Shown piece after piece: positions 44,957 through 54,257 of a DNA stretch of 64,000 bases (position 1 is its first letter; every line of letters starts with the position of its first letter). The stretch comes from Halomonas faecis (lineage in GTDB: Bacteria; Pseudomonadota; Gammaproteobacteria; Pseudomonadales; Halomonadaceae): contig NZ_JAACZO010000011.1 in the NCBI RefSeq assembly GCF_010993975.1, forward strand, positions 372,001 to 436,000, given 5' to 3'. The notes under the pieces were generated by a model. The model was not told the origin of the DNA. It saw only the letters and a program-made list of their open reading frames with translations, and searched no databases. The translations under genes and the position numbers were made by a program.

Positions 44957-47900
44957 TCATGTGAATGCTTTTTTTATCTCCGAAACTATATTTTTTGAAG
45001 GACAACCATCATTTTCAGCAGCAACCTTATCTATAAACTCAACTCTCCGCTTACAACCAAAGTCAGTCTTTTCCTTAATGGCTTTCAAAAAATCCAGCAC
45101 GCCATCTTTCCCATAAGCTTTTGAGTGTGCAGCATAAGCTGACAAGCCAAAATCATTGAGAAGAAGCTGCATGGGCTTAACATGATTAACCAAAAAAAGG
45201 GCGGGCTTATTCAGCAATGGGTATTCAGCGATAAATGAAATACAATCATGTATAATGGCGTCCGACTCCTTAAACAGATCTATATATTCACCTTCATTTA
45301 TTTGCGTATTCTCCGACTGCCTCCAGTAGTTATAATATTCATCGGTTTTATGCTTTCCCCAGTCAGGGTGCTGGTATAACTTTTCCTTCAGAAGTGGGTG
45401 TGGTTTGAACGACCACTGTATCTCGGTGAAAAACAACTCAGACAACTCTTTAAAAAAATCGCTGTACATCAAAAAAGTTGAAAAGGGTATATCTGGATTG
45501 TCTATCGTCTGATGTGGGGCCCATATTACTTTAATCTTTTTATTAGATTGACCCTTCCAAGAAGGCTTTTTTTCCTGAGACGTCAGGGAGTTAAGATCTT
45601 CGGATATTGGGTAACCTGTCACAATAACATTCTCCCCTTCATTATCTGAAACAGAGCTGCTAATCTCTTTACTAAGCGCATGTGGAGCAAAAATCCGCCA
45701 CATATGATTGTGGAAAGGCTGATTATAATCCGGCTGATTATTTTTATACACACAAACCTGGTACTGATAAGGCACATAACAAGAAAGGTATTTTTTATAT
45801 GCCGAATCATAGTACTCTGAAAAGGTAAGACTATAAGGATTGGTAAAAAAAACCAAATCAGGCTTCAAATCATCTAGCTTTCTCCATGCACCCTGACTTT
45901 TTTTCCATGAGGAAAAAACCTGGTAACCTTTCCCCTTGAAAAAGTCATACGCTTCTCTAAGCTCTTCAAAAATAAGCTCTTCGTTTTTTTTATTCAGGTC
46001 TGGACAAACTAATACCACTGGCTCAAAAAAAGAATCTCGTAGCATGGCCCGAAAAACAGCATCGACTTTCCAAGCACTTCTGTGGATCGCCAGAAAAACA
46101 ACGCGGATTTTATTTTTTGTTTTAATTCTTTCTACTTCCGCCTCATGCATGCTCTTAATTTTTTCCATATGCCTCTTTGTTTTTGATTCTACTCCCCCTA
46201 TCTTTTTCACCTCAGAATTTTCCCCAGAATCTACCTGCAAATTATCAACCAATTTTTTCGAAAATTCCTTATAAAATCCACCACTTTCATAAAGAGCATC
46301 AGTAACAGCCTTAGCATTGCATGCGATCCTAAAAATATAATTATCATCCCATGCAGCACACTTTAGATAATCTAAAGTAACAAAGGATTCCTTTTCCACA
46401 AAGCATTCTTTTATTTTGTCATTAGCATCGGTAATCAGCGCACACCCGAAAGTGGAGGCATTAACAACGCGCTCATGCAAGCCATCTTTATAAGAAGGGT
46501 TAATATTTAATACAGCCTTACTGTCTTTATAAACCCCCTCTAGCTCAGCGGCGCGAACTGCACCAATAGCATTAACATACTCGCTGATTCCCAATGAATC
46601 CAGCACATCTCTTTCGACAGTGACGACGACTTTCTTACTAACAGCCAAGCTCTGGACTGATTCTATTGCATAAATTCTCTTTTTTTGCCTTGCTAAAATA
46701 TCTATATCACTCATTAACGCAAAAAGAGCAATATCCTGCTTATCCCAAGGGTATGTCACATTCCAACTATAACCATATATTTCTTTATAAGCGGACTTAA
46801 AAAGTTCCAATGGGCTCTTATCATTATTCAATAACTCATAAAAAATTTCCTTTGACTTTTTTCTCCATAATCCACCCAGCTGCTTAGCCAAGCTCGATAC
46901 TCTTTGCTCAAGATTCAAAAGATCTTTTTTGCTAACTAAACTTAAAGGCAGTAATAAATCTATCTTCCGGCAAAAAAAATCTTTTTTCTCTAAGCTTTCC
47001 AAGCTAAGATTAGTCTCTTTGGGAGGGAGTGATAAATAAAACACCTTCTCTACATCAGGACGCAAGAACTGAAGTTCTTCAACGACAGATTTTGCATATG
47101 AGAAAAAAATATCCTCATTGTTTATTTTTGCAACGCGTTCAAGCATGAATCGAGAGAACGGGTGATCATCTATTAGTCCAATCATTCGTGCTTTGTGTGG
47201 CAAATCGTAGAAACGGTTAGAGCCATAGACAATACAGCTCCCATCATCCAAGATTTTCTTTAGAAGATCGGGGGCTTTGCTATCAACTTCTCCATACTTT
47301 TCTACTGAAACCCCGTTCTTTTTTAAAAAAGAAAATAATCCATCTTGGTTCTTTTGCAGGTTACCAAAATTAGCCGCATCTCCTGTCGATAGGAATACCA
47401 GTTTTTTTCCACGAAGTGCACCCTTGAAGCCTTCATGGCTTCCACCCCCCCCTACCTTTTTTGTACTGAAGCTTAACTGAGCAGAATAACTATAACCTAT
47501 TGATTTATCTAATTTAGACAAAATGGCGCATGCTAGATCTAATATTCCATAAACGCTATCAAGACAATATGCTAGCTTTTCCTTTTGCTGATCATTTAGT
47601 TCTGAAACTCGTTTTTGGCTTGGCAAAAAAAGCACTTCTGCACTTACCAGCTCGCTGGCTAGCTGTTGATCGACAGGTAAATCCTCGGGCAAATGGCTGT
47701 GATACTGCAGGCTGTGCAATGTGTAGAAACGGAATCCATTTCTGCTTGCCCAGTGCTGTAGTTCAGCCAAATTCGGTTGCCGCTCATGCGTTGGCTGGAA
47801 AGCCACACGCACTTGAATCAACAATGTATTCTTCAGTGTCTGCTCGCCGTTCTCCAGAACCTTCATCGCATCGTGAAGGTCATCCAGTACAAGCATATCG

Positions 47901-50329
47901 ACACTGGGCAGACCTTCGATTTGATCGAGCGCAACGGTATTGATGGGCAGTTCCGCAAGGACCTTAAGCTTGTCGCGCAAGTATTCTGGCTGCTGTTCTT
48001 CCGGTAGCGGCTTGAGCGTGCTGCCTTTCTCGGCATCCAGCGTAGCGTATAAGGTCTCAGGTTGGCCGTCACCAAGTAGGGCATGCGGGTAATGCTGAAG
48101 CTCGCCATACTCCTTAAGCTCTTCAATCTTATTATTGAGCAGGCTGGCAGGGTCGAAACTGATTACCGCCAAGTGGCCACTGGCCATCCATTTGGGATAG
48201 TCGGGGTGGCGAGGCAGTACGGCTGCGTTGTCGATGATGGTAATGGGTTCATCGAGCTGCCAGTCGAAGCCTTCGCTCTCTACTTCCTCTTCGCTGCGCG
48301 CTTCGGGAATTTCGAGCGGCTGCTTATCATCTTCGAACCACAGTTCACCTTCTTTGTTGAAGGTGAGCGCCTCCGGTTCTTTACTTTCACAGTAGCGAAT
48401 CCAAATGGCGCGCAAGGCATTATTGAAGTGATTGGCAAACCGTGAGGCATCACATACCGGGGAGTAATGCAAGACAGTGCGCAGACCAGCACGAATCACG
48501 GCTAGATTGGGCAAGTCATTGGCTAGCTCAAGCACCCGCTGGCGGTATTCTTCCCAGCTGCTGGTCACCAGTTCCTGCAGGCCGGCGTTGATCAAGTGAG
48601 TGGCGCTATGACGGCCGGCAAACGTCGGCCCGGGTAGAGTCACGACAGGCACACCCATCAGCATGGCCTCGCAGGTCGTCAGGCCGCCCGAGTAAGGCCA
48701 GCTATCCAGGGCAATATCGATGCGCTGATAGGTCTCCAGGAACTCTTGGTGTTTGGCCGGGCCTTCGAGGATGACCCGGTACTCTGCAATCCCCTGCTCG
48801 CCTAGCGTATTGCGAATCCACGCACAGAAGTCATCACTTTCATACTGGGCGCCGCGAAGCAGCAAACGACTTTCCGGCAATTCGTGCATCAGCACGGCCC
48901 ATTCGATCAGCAGTCTTTCGCCGATTTTTGCCGGATTATTCAAACAACCGAGGGTGATATAGCCATTCTTGATCGCCGGTAATGAAGAGGTGTTAGGTGC
49001 GTAAGGGCACGGCATGTAACAGATATAATCATCCGGCAAACGAATCAGTTTCTCGGTGTACTGATCGTCTACTCCTTCAGGAGTCTCGATGGAGTCCGAA
49101 AGCAAATAATCGATGGAGGAGAGCCCCATCGTATTGACCAACCCCCCTACCCATTTGACACAAATGGGAGCCGGACGCCTAGAAATGGCCTGAAGGCAGC
49201 TACCATCCCCATGGCCCGATAGATCGATAAGAATATCGATACCATCGTCACGAATTTGCTGAGCTAACACTTCCTGGCTCAAATGTCGAACGGAACGCCA
49301 TACTCGAGTCGACTCGCGAATTTTCTGGGTAACGTAATCATCGTAGTCATTGGTACTATAGGCATAAAAGTGGATGTCCGGCCGGCTATGCTCCAGAGCC
49401 GAGGCAATCATCTGCCCTACTGGATGGATGCGAAACCCGGAAGAGATCATGCCGACACGTAGGGGTTTCGTCACGTCTTGAGTATTGCCAGGCACCGACA
49501 TCTCAGTCAGAGAAAAGTGCTTATCCCAGTCCTTGGCAAAATCGATGATCTCCTGCTGAGACACATCCGGATTGTAGTGCTTGGCAAAAAAGATATTGGA
49601 ATACGCCATCACATAATTCGGCTGCACATCCAGTGCTTTTTTATAATAAACCTCAGAAAGCTCGTATTGACCAATATCCTTGTAAAGATTTCCTAGGTTA
49701 TTATAAACAGGTGCGTTCCCAGGATATTCTTTCTCTAGCTGATCATAGATTTTCAGTGCTTCACTGAAATATTTCGTTTGATAGAGAAGAGCACCCACCA
49801 ATACCCGTGAGCGAAAATCATCATAGCCAAGTTCCTGAGCCTTTTTGGCATGTCCGAGTGCCTGAAGCTGCTTACCTGCCATTTGCAGCATTTCGGCCAG
49901 GCGGTACTGGGCCGGCGCATAATCAGACTGGAGCTCGACAGCCCGGCTCTGGTAGCGTACGGCCTGCTCATGATCGCCCTGCTGGTAGTAAACCGCAGCC
50001 AAGCTCGTCAATGCCAATGGATCCGAGTCATCGAGTTCCACAGACCGGCTCAGAGGCGCCAGCGCTTCTTCGACCCGACCATCCTCGAGTAGCGTGGTGC
50101 CCAATGCCTTCCAGGCGAAAGCGCTTTCCGGATAGCGTTCGGTCATCAAGCGGGCTTCGTTCTCAGCCTCACTCAAGCGCCTTGCCTTGTACAGCGCCAT
50201 AAAATTCTCTACTTGAGGCTTTGGAACCCCTAGGTCAGCATGCCCGTGCATGCGTTGCTGGTTCTGATTGGCCCGCTTCGATGACACTTTGCGAACCGAC
50301 TGTTTCTGGCGCGACTTTTTCTTGGCCAT
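44957..50329 (-). CDS. Giant mosaic transferase: TPR, GT41, FkbM-like, CgeB-like and CDP-glycerol-transferase-like domains
   Basis: 1790 residues. A basic N-terminus is followed by TPR repeats (~40-250), then an O-GlcNAc-transferase-type GT41 domain (~290-650) with RIHPVGQMI, DILIDLSGHGDG and LDSWPYSGGLTTCEAMLMGV. Next is a degenerate FkbM-like region (~690-860). After a GGGGS-type junction at residue ~960 come a CgeB-like glycosyltransferase region (~970-1400, AVLNINPSYKDGLHERVVNASTFG) and a domain like CDP-glycerol glycerophosphotransferases (~1440-1790; KVIWAPHQTI, WSFKPHPLLKEKLY, SDAIIHDCISFIAEYPLLNKPALFL). The 3' half of the gene is strikingly AT-rich compared with the 5' half. The flagellin genes lie directly upstream, so flagellin is the likely acceptor. 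GAGGG precedes the ATG. Confidence 0.8.
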   Translation of the reverse strand: MAKKKSRQKQSVRKVSSKRANQNQQRMHGHADLGVPKPQVENFMALYKARRLSEAENEARLMTERYPESAFAWKALGTTLLEDGRVEEALAPLSRSVELDDSDPLALTSLAAVYYQQGDHEQAVRYQSRAVELQSDYAPAQYRLAEMLQMAGKQLQALGHAKKAQELGYDDFRSRVLVGALLYQTKYFSEALKIYDQLEKEYPGNAPVYNNLGNLYKDIGQYELSEVYYKKALDVQPNYVMAYSNIFFAKHYNPDVSQQEIIDFAKDWDKHFSLTEMSVPGNTQDVTKPLRVGMISSGFRIHPVGQMIASALEHSRPDIHFYAYSTNDYDDYVTQKIRESTRVWRSVRHLSQEVLAQQIRDDGIDILIDLSGHGDGSCLQAISRRPAPICVKWVGGLVNTMGLSSIDYLLSDSIETPEGVDDQYTEKLIRLPDDYICYMPCPYAPNTSSLPAIKNGYITLGCLNNPAKIGERLLIEWAVLMHELPESRLLLRGAQYESDDFCAWIRNTLGEQGIAEYRVILEGPAKHQEFLETYQRIDIALDSWPYSGGLTTCEAMLMGVPVVTLPGPTFAGRHSATHLINAGLQELVTSSWEEYRQRVLELANDLPNLAVIRAGLRTVLHYSPVCDASRFANHFNNALRAIWIRYCESKEPEALTFNKEGELWFEDDKQPLEIPEARSEEEVESEGFDWQLDEPITIIDNAAVLPRHPDYPKWMASGHLAVISFDPASLLNNKIEELKEYGELQHYPHALLGDGQPETLYATLDAEKGSTLKPLPEEQQPEYLRDKLKVLAELPINTVALDQIEGLPSVDMLVLDDLHDAMKVLENGEQTLKNTLLIQVRVAFQPTHERQPNLAELQHWASRNGFRFYTLHSLQYHSHLPEDLPVDQQLASELVSAEVLFLPSQKRVSELNDQQKEKLAYCLDSVYGILDLACAILSKLDKSIGYSYSAQLSFSTKKVGGGGSHEGFKGALRGKKLVFLSTGDAANFGNLQKNQDGLFSFLKKNGVSVEKYGEVDSKAPDLLKKILDDGSCIVYGSNRFYDLPHKARMIGLIDDHPFSRFMLERVAKINNEDIFFSYAKSVVEELQFLRPDVEKVFYLSLPPKETNLSLESLEKKDFFCRKIDLLLPLSLVSKKDLLNLEQRVSSLAKQLGGLWRKKSKEIFYELLNNDKSPLELFKSAYKEIYGYSWNVTYPWDKQDIALFALMSDIDILARQKKRIYAIESVQSLAVSKKVVVTVERDVLDSLGISEYVNAIGAVRAAELEGVYKDSKAVLNINPSYKDGLHERVVNASTFGCALITDANDKIKECFVEKESFVTLDYLKCAAWDDNYIFRIACNAKAVTDALYESGGFYKEFSKKLVDNLQVDSGENSEVKKIGGVESKTKRHMEKIKSMHEAEVERIKTKNKIRVVFLAIHRSAWKVDAVFRAMLRDSFFEPVVLVCPDLNKKNEELIFEELREAYDFFKGKGYQVFSSWKKSQGAWRKLDDLKPDLVFFTNPYSLTFSEYYDSAYKKYLSCYVPYQYQVCVYKNNQPDYNQPFHNHMWRIFAPHALSKEISSSVSDNEGENVIVTGYPISEDLNSLTSQEKKPSWKGQSNKKIKVIWAPHQTIDNPDIPFSTFLMYSDFFKELSELFFTEIQWSFKPHPLLKEKLYQHPDWGKHKTDEYYNYWRQSENTQINEGEYIDLFKESDAIIHDCISFIAEYPLLNKPALFLVNHVKPMQLLLNDFGLSAYAAHSKAYGKDGVLDFLKAIKEKTDFGCKRRVEFIDKVAAENDGCPSKNIVSEIKKAFT
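47445..47452 (-). repeat. G8 homopolymer tract inside the mosaic transferase gene
   Basis: Eight consecutive C on the plus strand (G on the coding strand) encode part of a Gly4-Ser junction at residue ~960. Gain of one G brings a TGA after three or four codons; loss of one G brings a TAA after about 35 codons. Slippage would thus switch the C-terminal modules off while leaving TPR-GT41-FkbM intact. Confidence 0.7.
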
Positions 50330-50403
50330 GGAACCCTCGATGATCGGCTGGGCATGGTTGGCGATTCAAGCCAATTTAACAGTCCTTGGCGAAGACCAAT
50401 CAT

Positions 50404-50430
50404 AAAAAAACCCGGACCAAGGTCCGGGTT
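50404..50430 (-). terminator. Intrinsic terminator of the downstream flagellin gene
   Basis: On the minus strand a perfect 10-bp stem (50409-50418 with 50421-50430) is followed by a run of U (complement of 50404-50410). It lies 28 bp past the flagellin stop and separates it from the mosaic transferase gene, which therefore needs its own promoter or read-through. Confidence 0.92.
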
Positions 50431-50457
50431 ATCTCACCTTTGAAGTCGTGAGCTAGC

Positions 50458-51381
50458 TTAGCCCAGCAGGGAAAGCACGCTCTGCGGGCTCTGGTTGGCC
50501 TGGGCGAGGATGGAGGTACCCGCCTGCTCCAGAATCTGCGCCCGCGTCATATTGGAAACTTCGACGGCATAGTCGGCATCCTCGATCCGCGAGCGAGCTG
50601 CCTGCAGGTTGGTCGAGGTGGTTTCGATGTTATCCAGTGCCGTCTCGAAACGGTTTTGCATGGCACCCAGATTGCTGCGGGCCTCATCGACAGCAGCCAG
50701 TCTGTCATCGACGATGGAAAGTGCGTTGCTATCGCCTGCACCATCCTGAGACAGAACATCAAAGCCATCGGCGTCTACAGCCCTGTCGACGCCAGCAATG
50801 GTATTCACATCCATTGAGCCTGTCGCAATGCCTCCATCCTCATACATATTCCAACCGCCCGCTGCGGTCAGGTCTGCAACGTTGGATGCATCGATGCTGA
50901 TGCCGATTGTCTCCCCATCCTTAGCGCCGACCTGGATGGTGAAATCGGTGGTAGAATCGGTCGCACCGGAGAAGAGATCGCGACCGTTGAACTGAGTCTG
51001 ACTAGTGACACGCTCGATTTCCGCCAGGCGCTCGTTCACTTCCTCCTGGATGGAGTCGATATCCTGCGCGGTGTTGGTATCGTTCTGGGCTTGAACCGTC
51101 AGCTCACGAATGCGCTGCAGGTTGTCGTTGACCTGGTCCAGGGCGCCTTCAGCGGTCTGAGCCAGCGAGATGCCGTCGTTGGCGTTACGCGCCGACTGGT
51201 TCAGGCCGGTGACGGTGCTGGTCATGCGGTTGGCGATGGCCTGACCGGCCGCATCGTCCTTGGCACCGTTGATACGCAGGCCTGAAGAGAGACGCTCCTG
51301 GGCCTGCTGCATCGAGGACTGTGCACTCTTCAGGTTGTTCTGCCCGATCAGGGCAGTGATATTGGTGTTGATGACTGACAT
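50458..51381 (-). CDS. fliC: Flagellin, copy 1
   Basis: 307 residues. The N-terminal D0/D1 helices ([46 protein letters not shown]) and C-terminal D1/D0 ([35 protein letters not shown]...LSLLG) are standard. The central surface region (~150-215) is short and Ser/Thr/Asp-rich, a likely site of O-glycosylation. Start at 51381 with GGAGG 6 nt upstream. It has its own sigma-28 promoter and terminator. Nearly identical to the second flagellin outside the variable centre. Confidence 0.97.
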   Translation of the reverse strand: MSVINTNITALIGQNNLKSAQSSMQQAQERLSSGLRINGAKDDAAGQAIANRMTSTVTGLNQSARNANDGISLAQTAEGALDQVNDNLQRIRELTVQAQNDTNTAQDIDSIQEEVNERLAEIERVTSQTQFNGRDLFSGATDSTTDFTIQVGAKDGETIGISIDASNVADLTAAGGWNMYEDGGIATGSMDVNTIAGVDRAVDADGFDVLSQDGAGDSNALSIVDDRLAAVDEARSNLGAMQNRFETALDNIETTSTNLQAARSRIEDADYAVEVSNMTRAQILEQAGTSILAQANQSPQSVLSLLG

Positions 51382-51424
51382 GTCCAACCTCCGAATCGAT
51401 AGATATCTAGCAGCTTGCTATTGG

Positions 51425-51451
51425 TTAACGGCCGAACGGCGCGATTCTTTA
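51425..51451 (-). promoter_or_regulatory. Sigma-28 promoter of flagellin copy 1
   Basis: On the minus strand TAAAGAAT (51451-51444), 11-nt spacer, GCCGTTAA (51432-51425). This matches the flagellar FliA consensus TAAAGTTT-N11-GCCGATAA well, and lies 44 bp upstream of the start codon. Confidence 0.88.
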
Positions 51452-51491
51452 GGGGCATTGTGCAAAAAAGAATGCGGATTTGGCCTCGTCA

Positions 51492-51520
51492 GGGCGACCC
51501 GTTGGTTCAATGGGCCGCCC
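51492..51520 (-). terminator. Terminator hairpin after flagellin copy 2
   Basis: A 13-bp stem (51492-51504 with 51508-51520) with one G-U pair and one mismatch in the RNA, and a 3-nt loop, starting 8 bp past the stop. No immediate U-run, so strength is uncertain. Confidence 0.6.
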
Positions 51521-51527
51521 CAAGCGG

Positions 51528-52421
51528 TTAACCCAGCAGGGAGAGCACGCTCTGCGGGCTCTGATTGGCCTGGGCCAGGATGGAAGTCCCTGCCTGTTCA
51601 AGAATCTGCGCCCGCGTCATATTGGAAACCTCGACGGCGTAGTCGGCATCCTCGATCCGCGAACGAGCCGCCTGCAGGTTGGTCGAGGTGGTTTCGATGT
51701 TATCCAGGGCCGTCTCGAAGCGGTTCTGCATGGCACCGAGGTTGCTCCGTGCCTCATCGACATTGCCGATATTGTTATCAAGAATCGCCAGTGCATCGTC
51801 CGCAAGAACATCGAACCCAAAGGTCGACTCAGAACGCGCTTCACCGCCAACGGTCTGACCCGACACATCTACCCCGGTGCTGGTGTGCATGTTCCACCCA
51901 CCACTAGTCGTGCTGGTGCCGTCACCGGCTGAATCGGAAATTGAGACGCCAATGGTCTCTCCATCTTTAGCACCAACCTGGATATTGAATGACGTGTCAG
52001 CACCATCGCCAAAGAGCGAGCGGCCGTTGAACTCCGTCTGATCGGTCACTCGATCGATTTCCGCCAGGCGCTCGTTCACTTCCTCCTGTATGGAGTCGAT
52101 GTCCTGAGCGGTGTTGGTGTCGTTCTGCGCCTGAACGGTCAGCTCACGAATGCGCTGCAGGTTGTCGTTGACCTGATCCAGGGCACCTTCGGCGGTCTGG
52201 GCCAGCGAGATGCCGTCGTTGGCGTTACGCGCCGACTGGTTCAGGCCGGTCACGGTGCTGGTCATGCGGTTGGCGATGGCCTGGCCGGCGGCATCGTCCT
52301 TGGCACCGTTGATGCGCAGGCCAGAGGAGAGGCGCTCCTGGGCCTGCTGCATGGCGCTCTGGGCGCCCTTCAGGTTGTTCTGCCCGATCAGGGCGGTGAT
52401 ATTGGTATTGATCACAGACAT
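51528..52421 (-). CDS. fliC: Flagellin, copy 2
   Basis: 297 residues, a close paralogue of copy 1 with nearly the same D0/D1 sequences. The variable centre (~150-200) differs and is very rich in Ser and Thr ([23 protein letters not shown]), giving many possible O-linked modification sites. The ATG at 52421 has AAGGA 8 nt upstream. Transcribed from its own sigma-28 promoter. Having two flagellins suggests a mixed filament or differential expression. Confidence 0.97.
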   Translation of the reverse strand: MSVINTNITALIGQNNLKGAQSAMQQAQERLSSGLRINGAKDDAAGQAIANRMTSTVTGLNQSARNANDGISLAQTAEGALDQVNDNLQRIRELTVQAQNDTNTAQDIDSIQEEVNERLAEIDRVTDQTEFNGRSLFGDGADTSFNIQVGAKDGETIGVSISDSAGDGTSTTSGGWNMHTSTGVDVSGQTVGGEARSESTFGFDVLADDALAILDNNIGNVDEARSNLGAMQNRFETALDNIETTSTNLQAARSRIEDADYAVEVSNMTRAQILEQAGTSILAQANQSPQSVLSLLG

Positions 52422-52514
52422 GAGATCATTCCTTCTTCGTTGAGGGCTCCATTGGCTGCCCCGAGCCTGCAACGGTGGGGCCTGCCGCAACGGCGCCAGT
52501 GGCCGTTACTTCCT

Positions 52515-52541
52515 ATAACGGCCGCTGAGCCTTTGACTTTA
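52515..52541 (-). promoter_or_regulatory. Sigma-28 promoter of flagellin copy 2
   Basis: On the minus strand TAAAGTCA (52541-52534), 11-nt spacer, GCCGTTAT (52522-52515), close to the FliA consensus, 94 bp upstream of the start codon. Confidence 0.88.
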
Positions 52542-52641
52542 GGGTGAAGTAGGAATTTTCCGCATTGCCTGTATCCGAGCGACTGAACGCCAGGGAAGGC
52601 AGCCTCGATCAGCGAGGGATGTGGTACCCAAGACCTGGAAC

Positions 52642-52669
52642 AAAACGATGCGCCCAGGTGGGCGCATCG
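52642..52669 (-). terminator. Intrinsic terminator of fliD copy 1
   Basis: A perfect 10-bp stem (52646-52655 with 52660-52669, 4-nt loop), followed on the minus strand by TTTTGTT, 26 bp after the fliD stop. Confidence 0.9.
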
Positions 52670-52694
52670 AGAAGCGAGTGGAAGTGTGGCGACT

Positions 52695-54068
52695 TTAGTT
52701 TTGGGTGTACTGGCTATTCAGCATGGTGAGCTGTTGCCCGAGGTAGGAGCTGAGGGAATTCATCTGGGCGATCATGCCGTCCAGTTGGCTGAACTGCTTG
52801 CGGTAGCGGTCGATGGTGCGCTCGATGCTCTGCTCGGTGCGGTCATAGCGCCGCTCCAGGCTGCTGACCTGGGTCTCGGAGCTGCTGATGGCGCTCTGGA
52901 TCCTACCGTCGTCGCCCAGCATGCGCCCCAGCGATCCCTCGAGACGGCCCGCCATGCCGGCTTCCTCGCTATTGCCGGCGAAGAAGTCAACCAAAGCTTG
53001 GGGGTTGTCGGCCATCACCTCATCGAGCTTGCTCGAATCCAGCTCAAGACGTCCATCTACCTGGAGGGAAATGCCGAGCTGAGAAAGCATGGTGATATCG
53101 CCACCGGCCACCGTGTCGACCAGGTTGCGGCTCAGTTGGCTTTCGATATTGCGCACGGTACGGTCGCCGACCAGCTCGCCGGCTGTCTCCGCATCGCCGG
53201 TCACATTGGTCATGCGGCCTACCGTGGACTTCATCTCGTTGTAGGCATCGACGAACGCCGTGACCGCCTCCTTGACCGATTCACGGTCGCGCTCCACCAC
53301 GAGACTCATGGTTTCGCCAGAAGCACTCGGGTCGAGCGTGAGCGTCACGCCCTGGATGGCCCCTTCCACCGTGTTGGTGGTGCTGGTGATTTCGATGCCA
53401 TTGATCTCGAGCAGCGCATCGCGCCCTTCCTGATGGGTATCGGGGTCGCCAGCCAGCGTCACGCCGCCCTCCAGGCCGGAGAAGGCCATGTCTTTGACGC
53501 CGGCATCGGCACCGCTCTCCCGAGAGCTGAGCACCAGGCGATGGTCCGTGCCATCGAAAATGATCGACGCGTTCACTCCCGCTTCGGCATCGGCATTGAC
53601 GGCATCGCGAATCTCTTCCAGGGTGGCGCCTGGCGTCAGGGCAATGTCCTTGGTGGTGTCGTCACCGAAGGTCACCGTGAGCTTCGGGTCGATGGCATCC
53701 GCTGCGATCTGAGTCGTCTCGAGATCGGCGACTCCCGTGCTGGCCAAGCTGCCCGCGCGAGCGGTATGGGTGACCGCGACCTCGTAGCGGCCGGGGCTGG
53801 CCTCTTCGCTAGTCGTCGCCGTCATGCCCTCGCCCTGTACGCTGGCGGAAAGGCTCTGATAGAGGCCGCCATCGTTGAGCTTGGCTACCGCGTCCTGAAA
53901 CTTGTTGAGGCCTGATTGAAGACGACCATAGGCCGATATCTTGCCCTTCTCCTGAGTCTTCTGTTCAGTGATGGGTTGCAGCTTCTCGCGCTCGGCAGCC
54001 CGCAGCTGCTCGAGCAGACCGCTGAGATCGAGACCGGACCCGACGCCAAGGGATGAGATACTTGCCAT
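52695..54068 (-). CDS. fliD: Flagellar filament cap protein FliD, copy 1
   Basis: 457 residues. The N-terminus (ASISSLGVGSGLDLSGLLEQLRAAEREKLQPI) and C-terminal coiled-coil (RRYDRTEQSIERTIDRYRKQFSQLDGMIAQMNSLSSYLGQQLTML) are diagnostic. FliD caps the filament and guides flagellin folding. The ATG at 54068 has an AAGG-type site, and a near-perfect sigma-28 promoter is upstream. fliS and fliT are not beside it, unlike many gammaproteobacteria. Confidence 0.96.
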   Translation of the reverse strand: MASISSLGVGSGLDLSGLLEQLRAAEREKLQPITEQKTQEKGKISAYGRLQSGLNKFQDAVAKLNDGGLYQSLSASVQGEGMTATTSEEASPGRYEVAVTHTARAGSLASTGVADLETTQIAADAIDPKLTVTFGDDTTKDIALTPGATLEEIRDAVNADAEAGVNASIIFDGTDHRLVLSSRESGADAGVKDMAFSGLEGGVTLAGDPDTHQEGRDALLEINGIEITSTTNTVEGAIQGVTLTLDPSASGETMSLVVERDRESVKEAVTAFVDAYNEMKSTVGRMTNVTGDAETAGELVGDRTVRNIESQLSRNLVDTVAGGDITMLSQLGISLQVDGRLELDSSKLDEVMADNPQALVDFFAGNSEEAGMAGRLEGSLGRMLGDDGRIQSAISSSETQVSSLERRYDRTEQSIERTIDRYRKQFSQLDGMIAQMNSLSSYLGQQLTMLNSQYTQN

Positions 54069-54115
54069 GGTAGTTGACCTTCCGTGAGCACCCAACATGG
54101 GCCTTGTAGAGTGGG

Positions 54116-54142
54116 CTATCGGCCACCTTGACGAAAACTTTA
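54116..54142 (-). promoter_or_regulatory. Sigma-28 promoter of fliD copy 1
   Basis: On the minus strand TAAAGTTT (54142-54135), 11-nt spacer, GCCGATAG (54123-54116): 15 of 16 consensus positions of the FliA promoter. Confidence 0.93.
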
Positions 54143-54205
54143 GGCCTTACACGAAAAAAACTCAATCGCCTGCGCTAGCCACTCTTCGAGCATCGCCTAA
54201 ATCAC

Positions 54206-54228
54206 AAAACCCCGACCGAAGCCAGGGT
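54206..54228 (-). terminator. Intrinsic terminator of fliD copy 2
   Basis: An 8-bp stem (54209-54216 with 54221-54228, two G-U pairs) closed by a UUCG loop on the minus strand and followed by UUUUG, 30 bp after the fliD stop. Confidence 0.8.
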
Positions 54229-54257
54229 CATGAAAAGCGCGGAGCCGGTCTAGTGGC

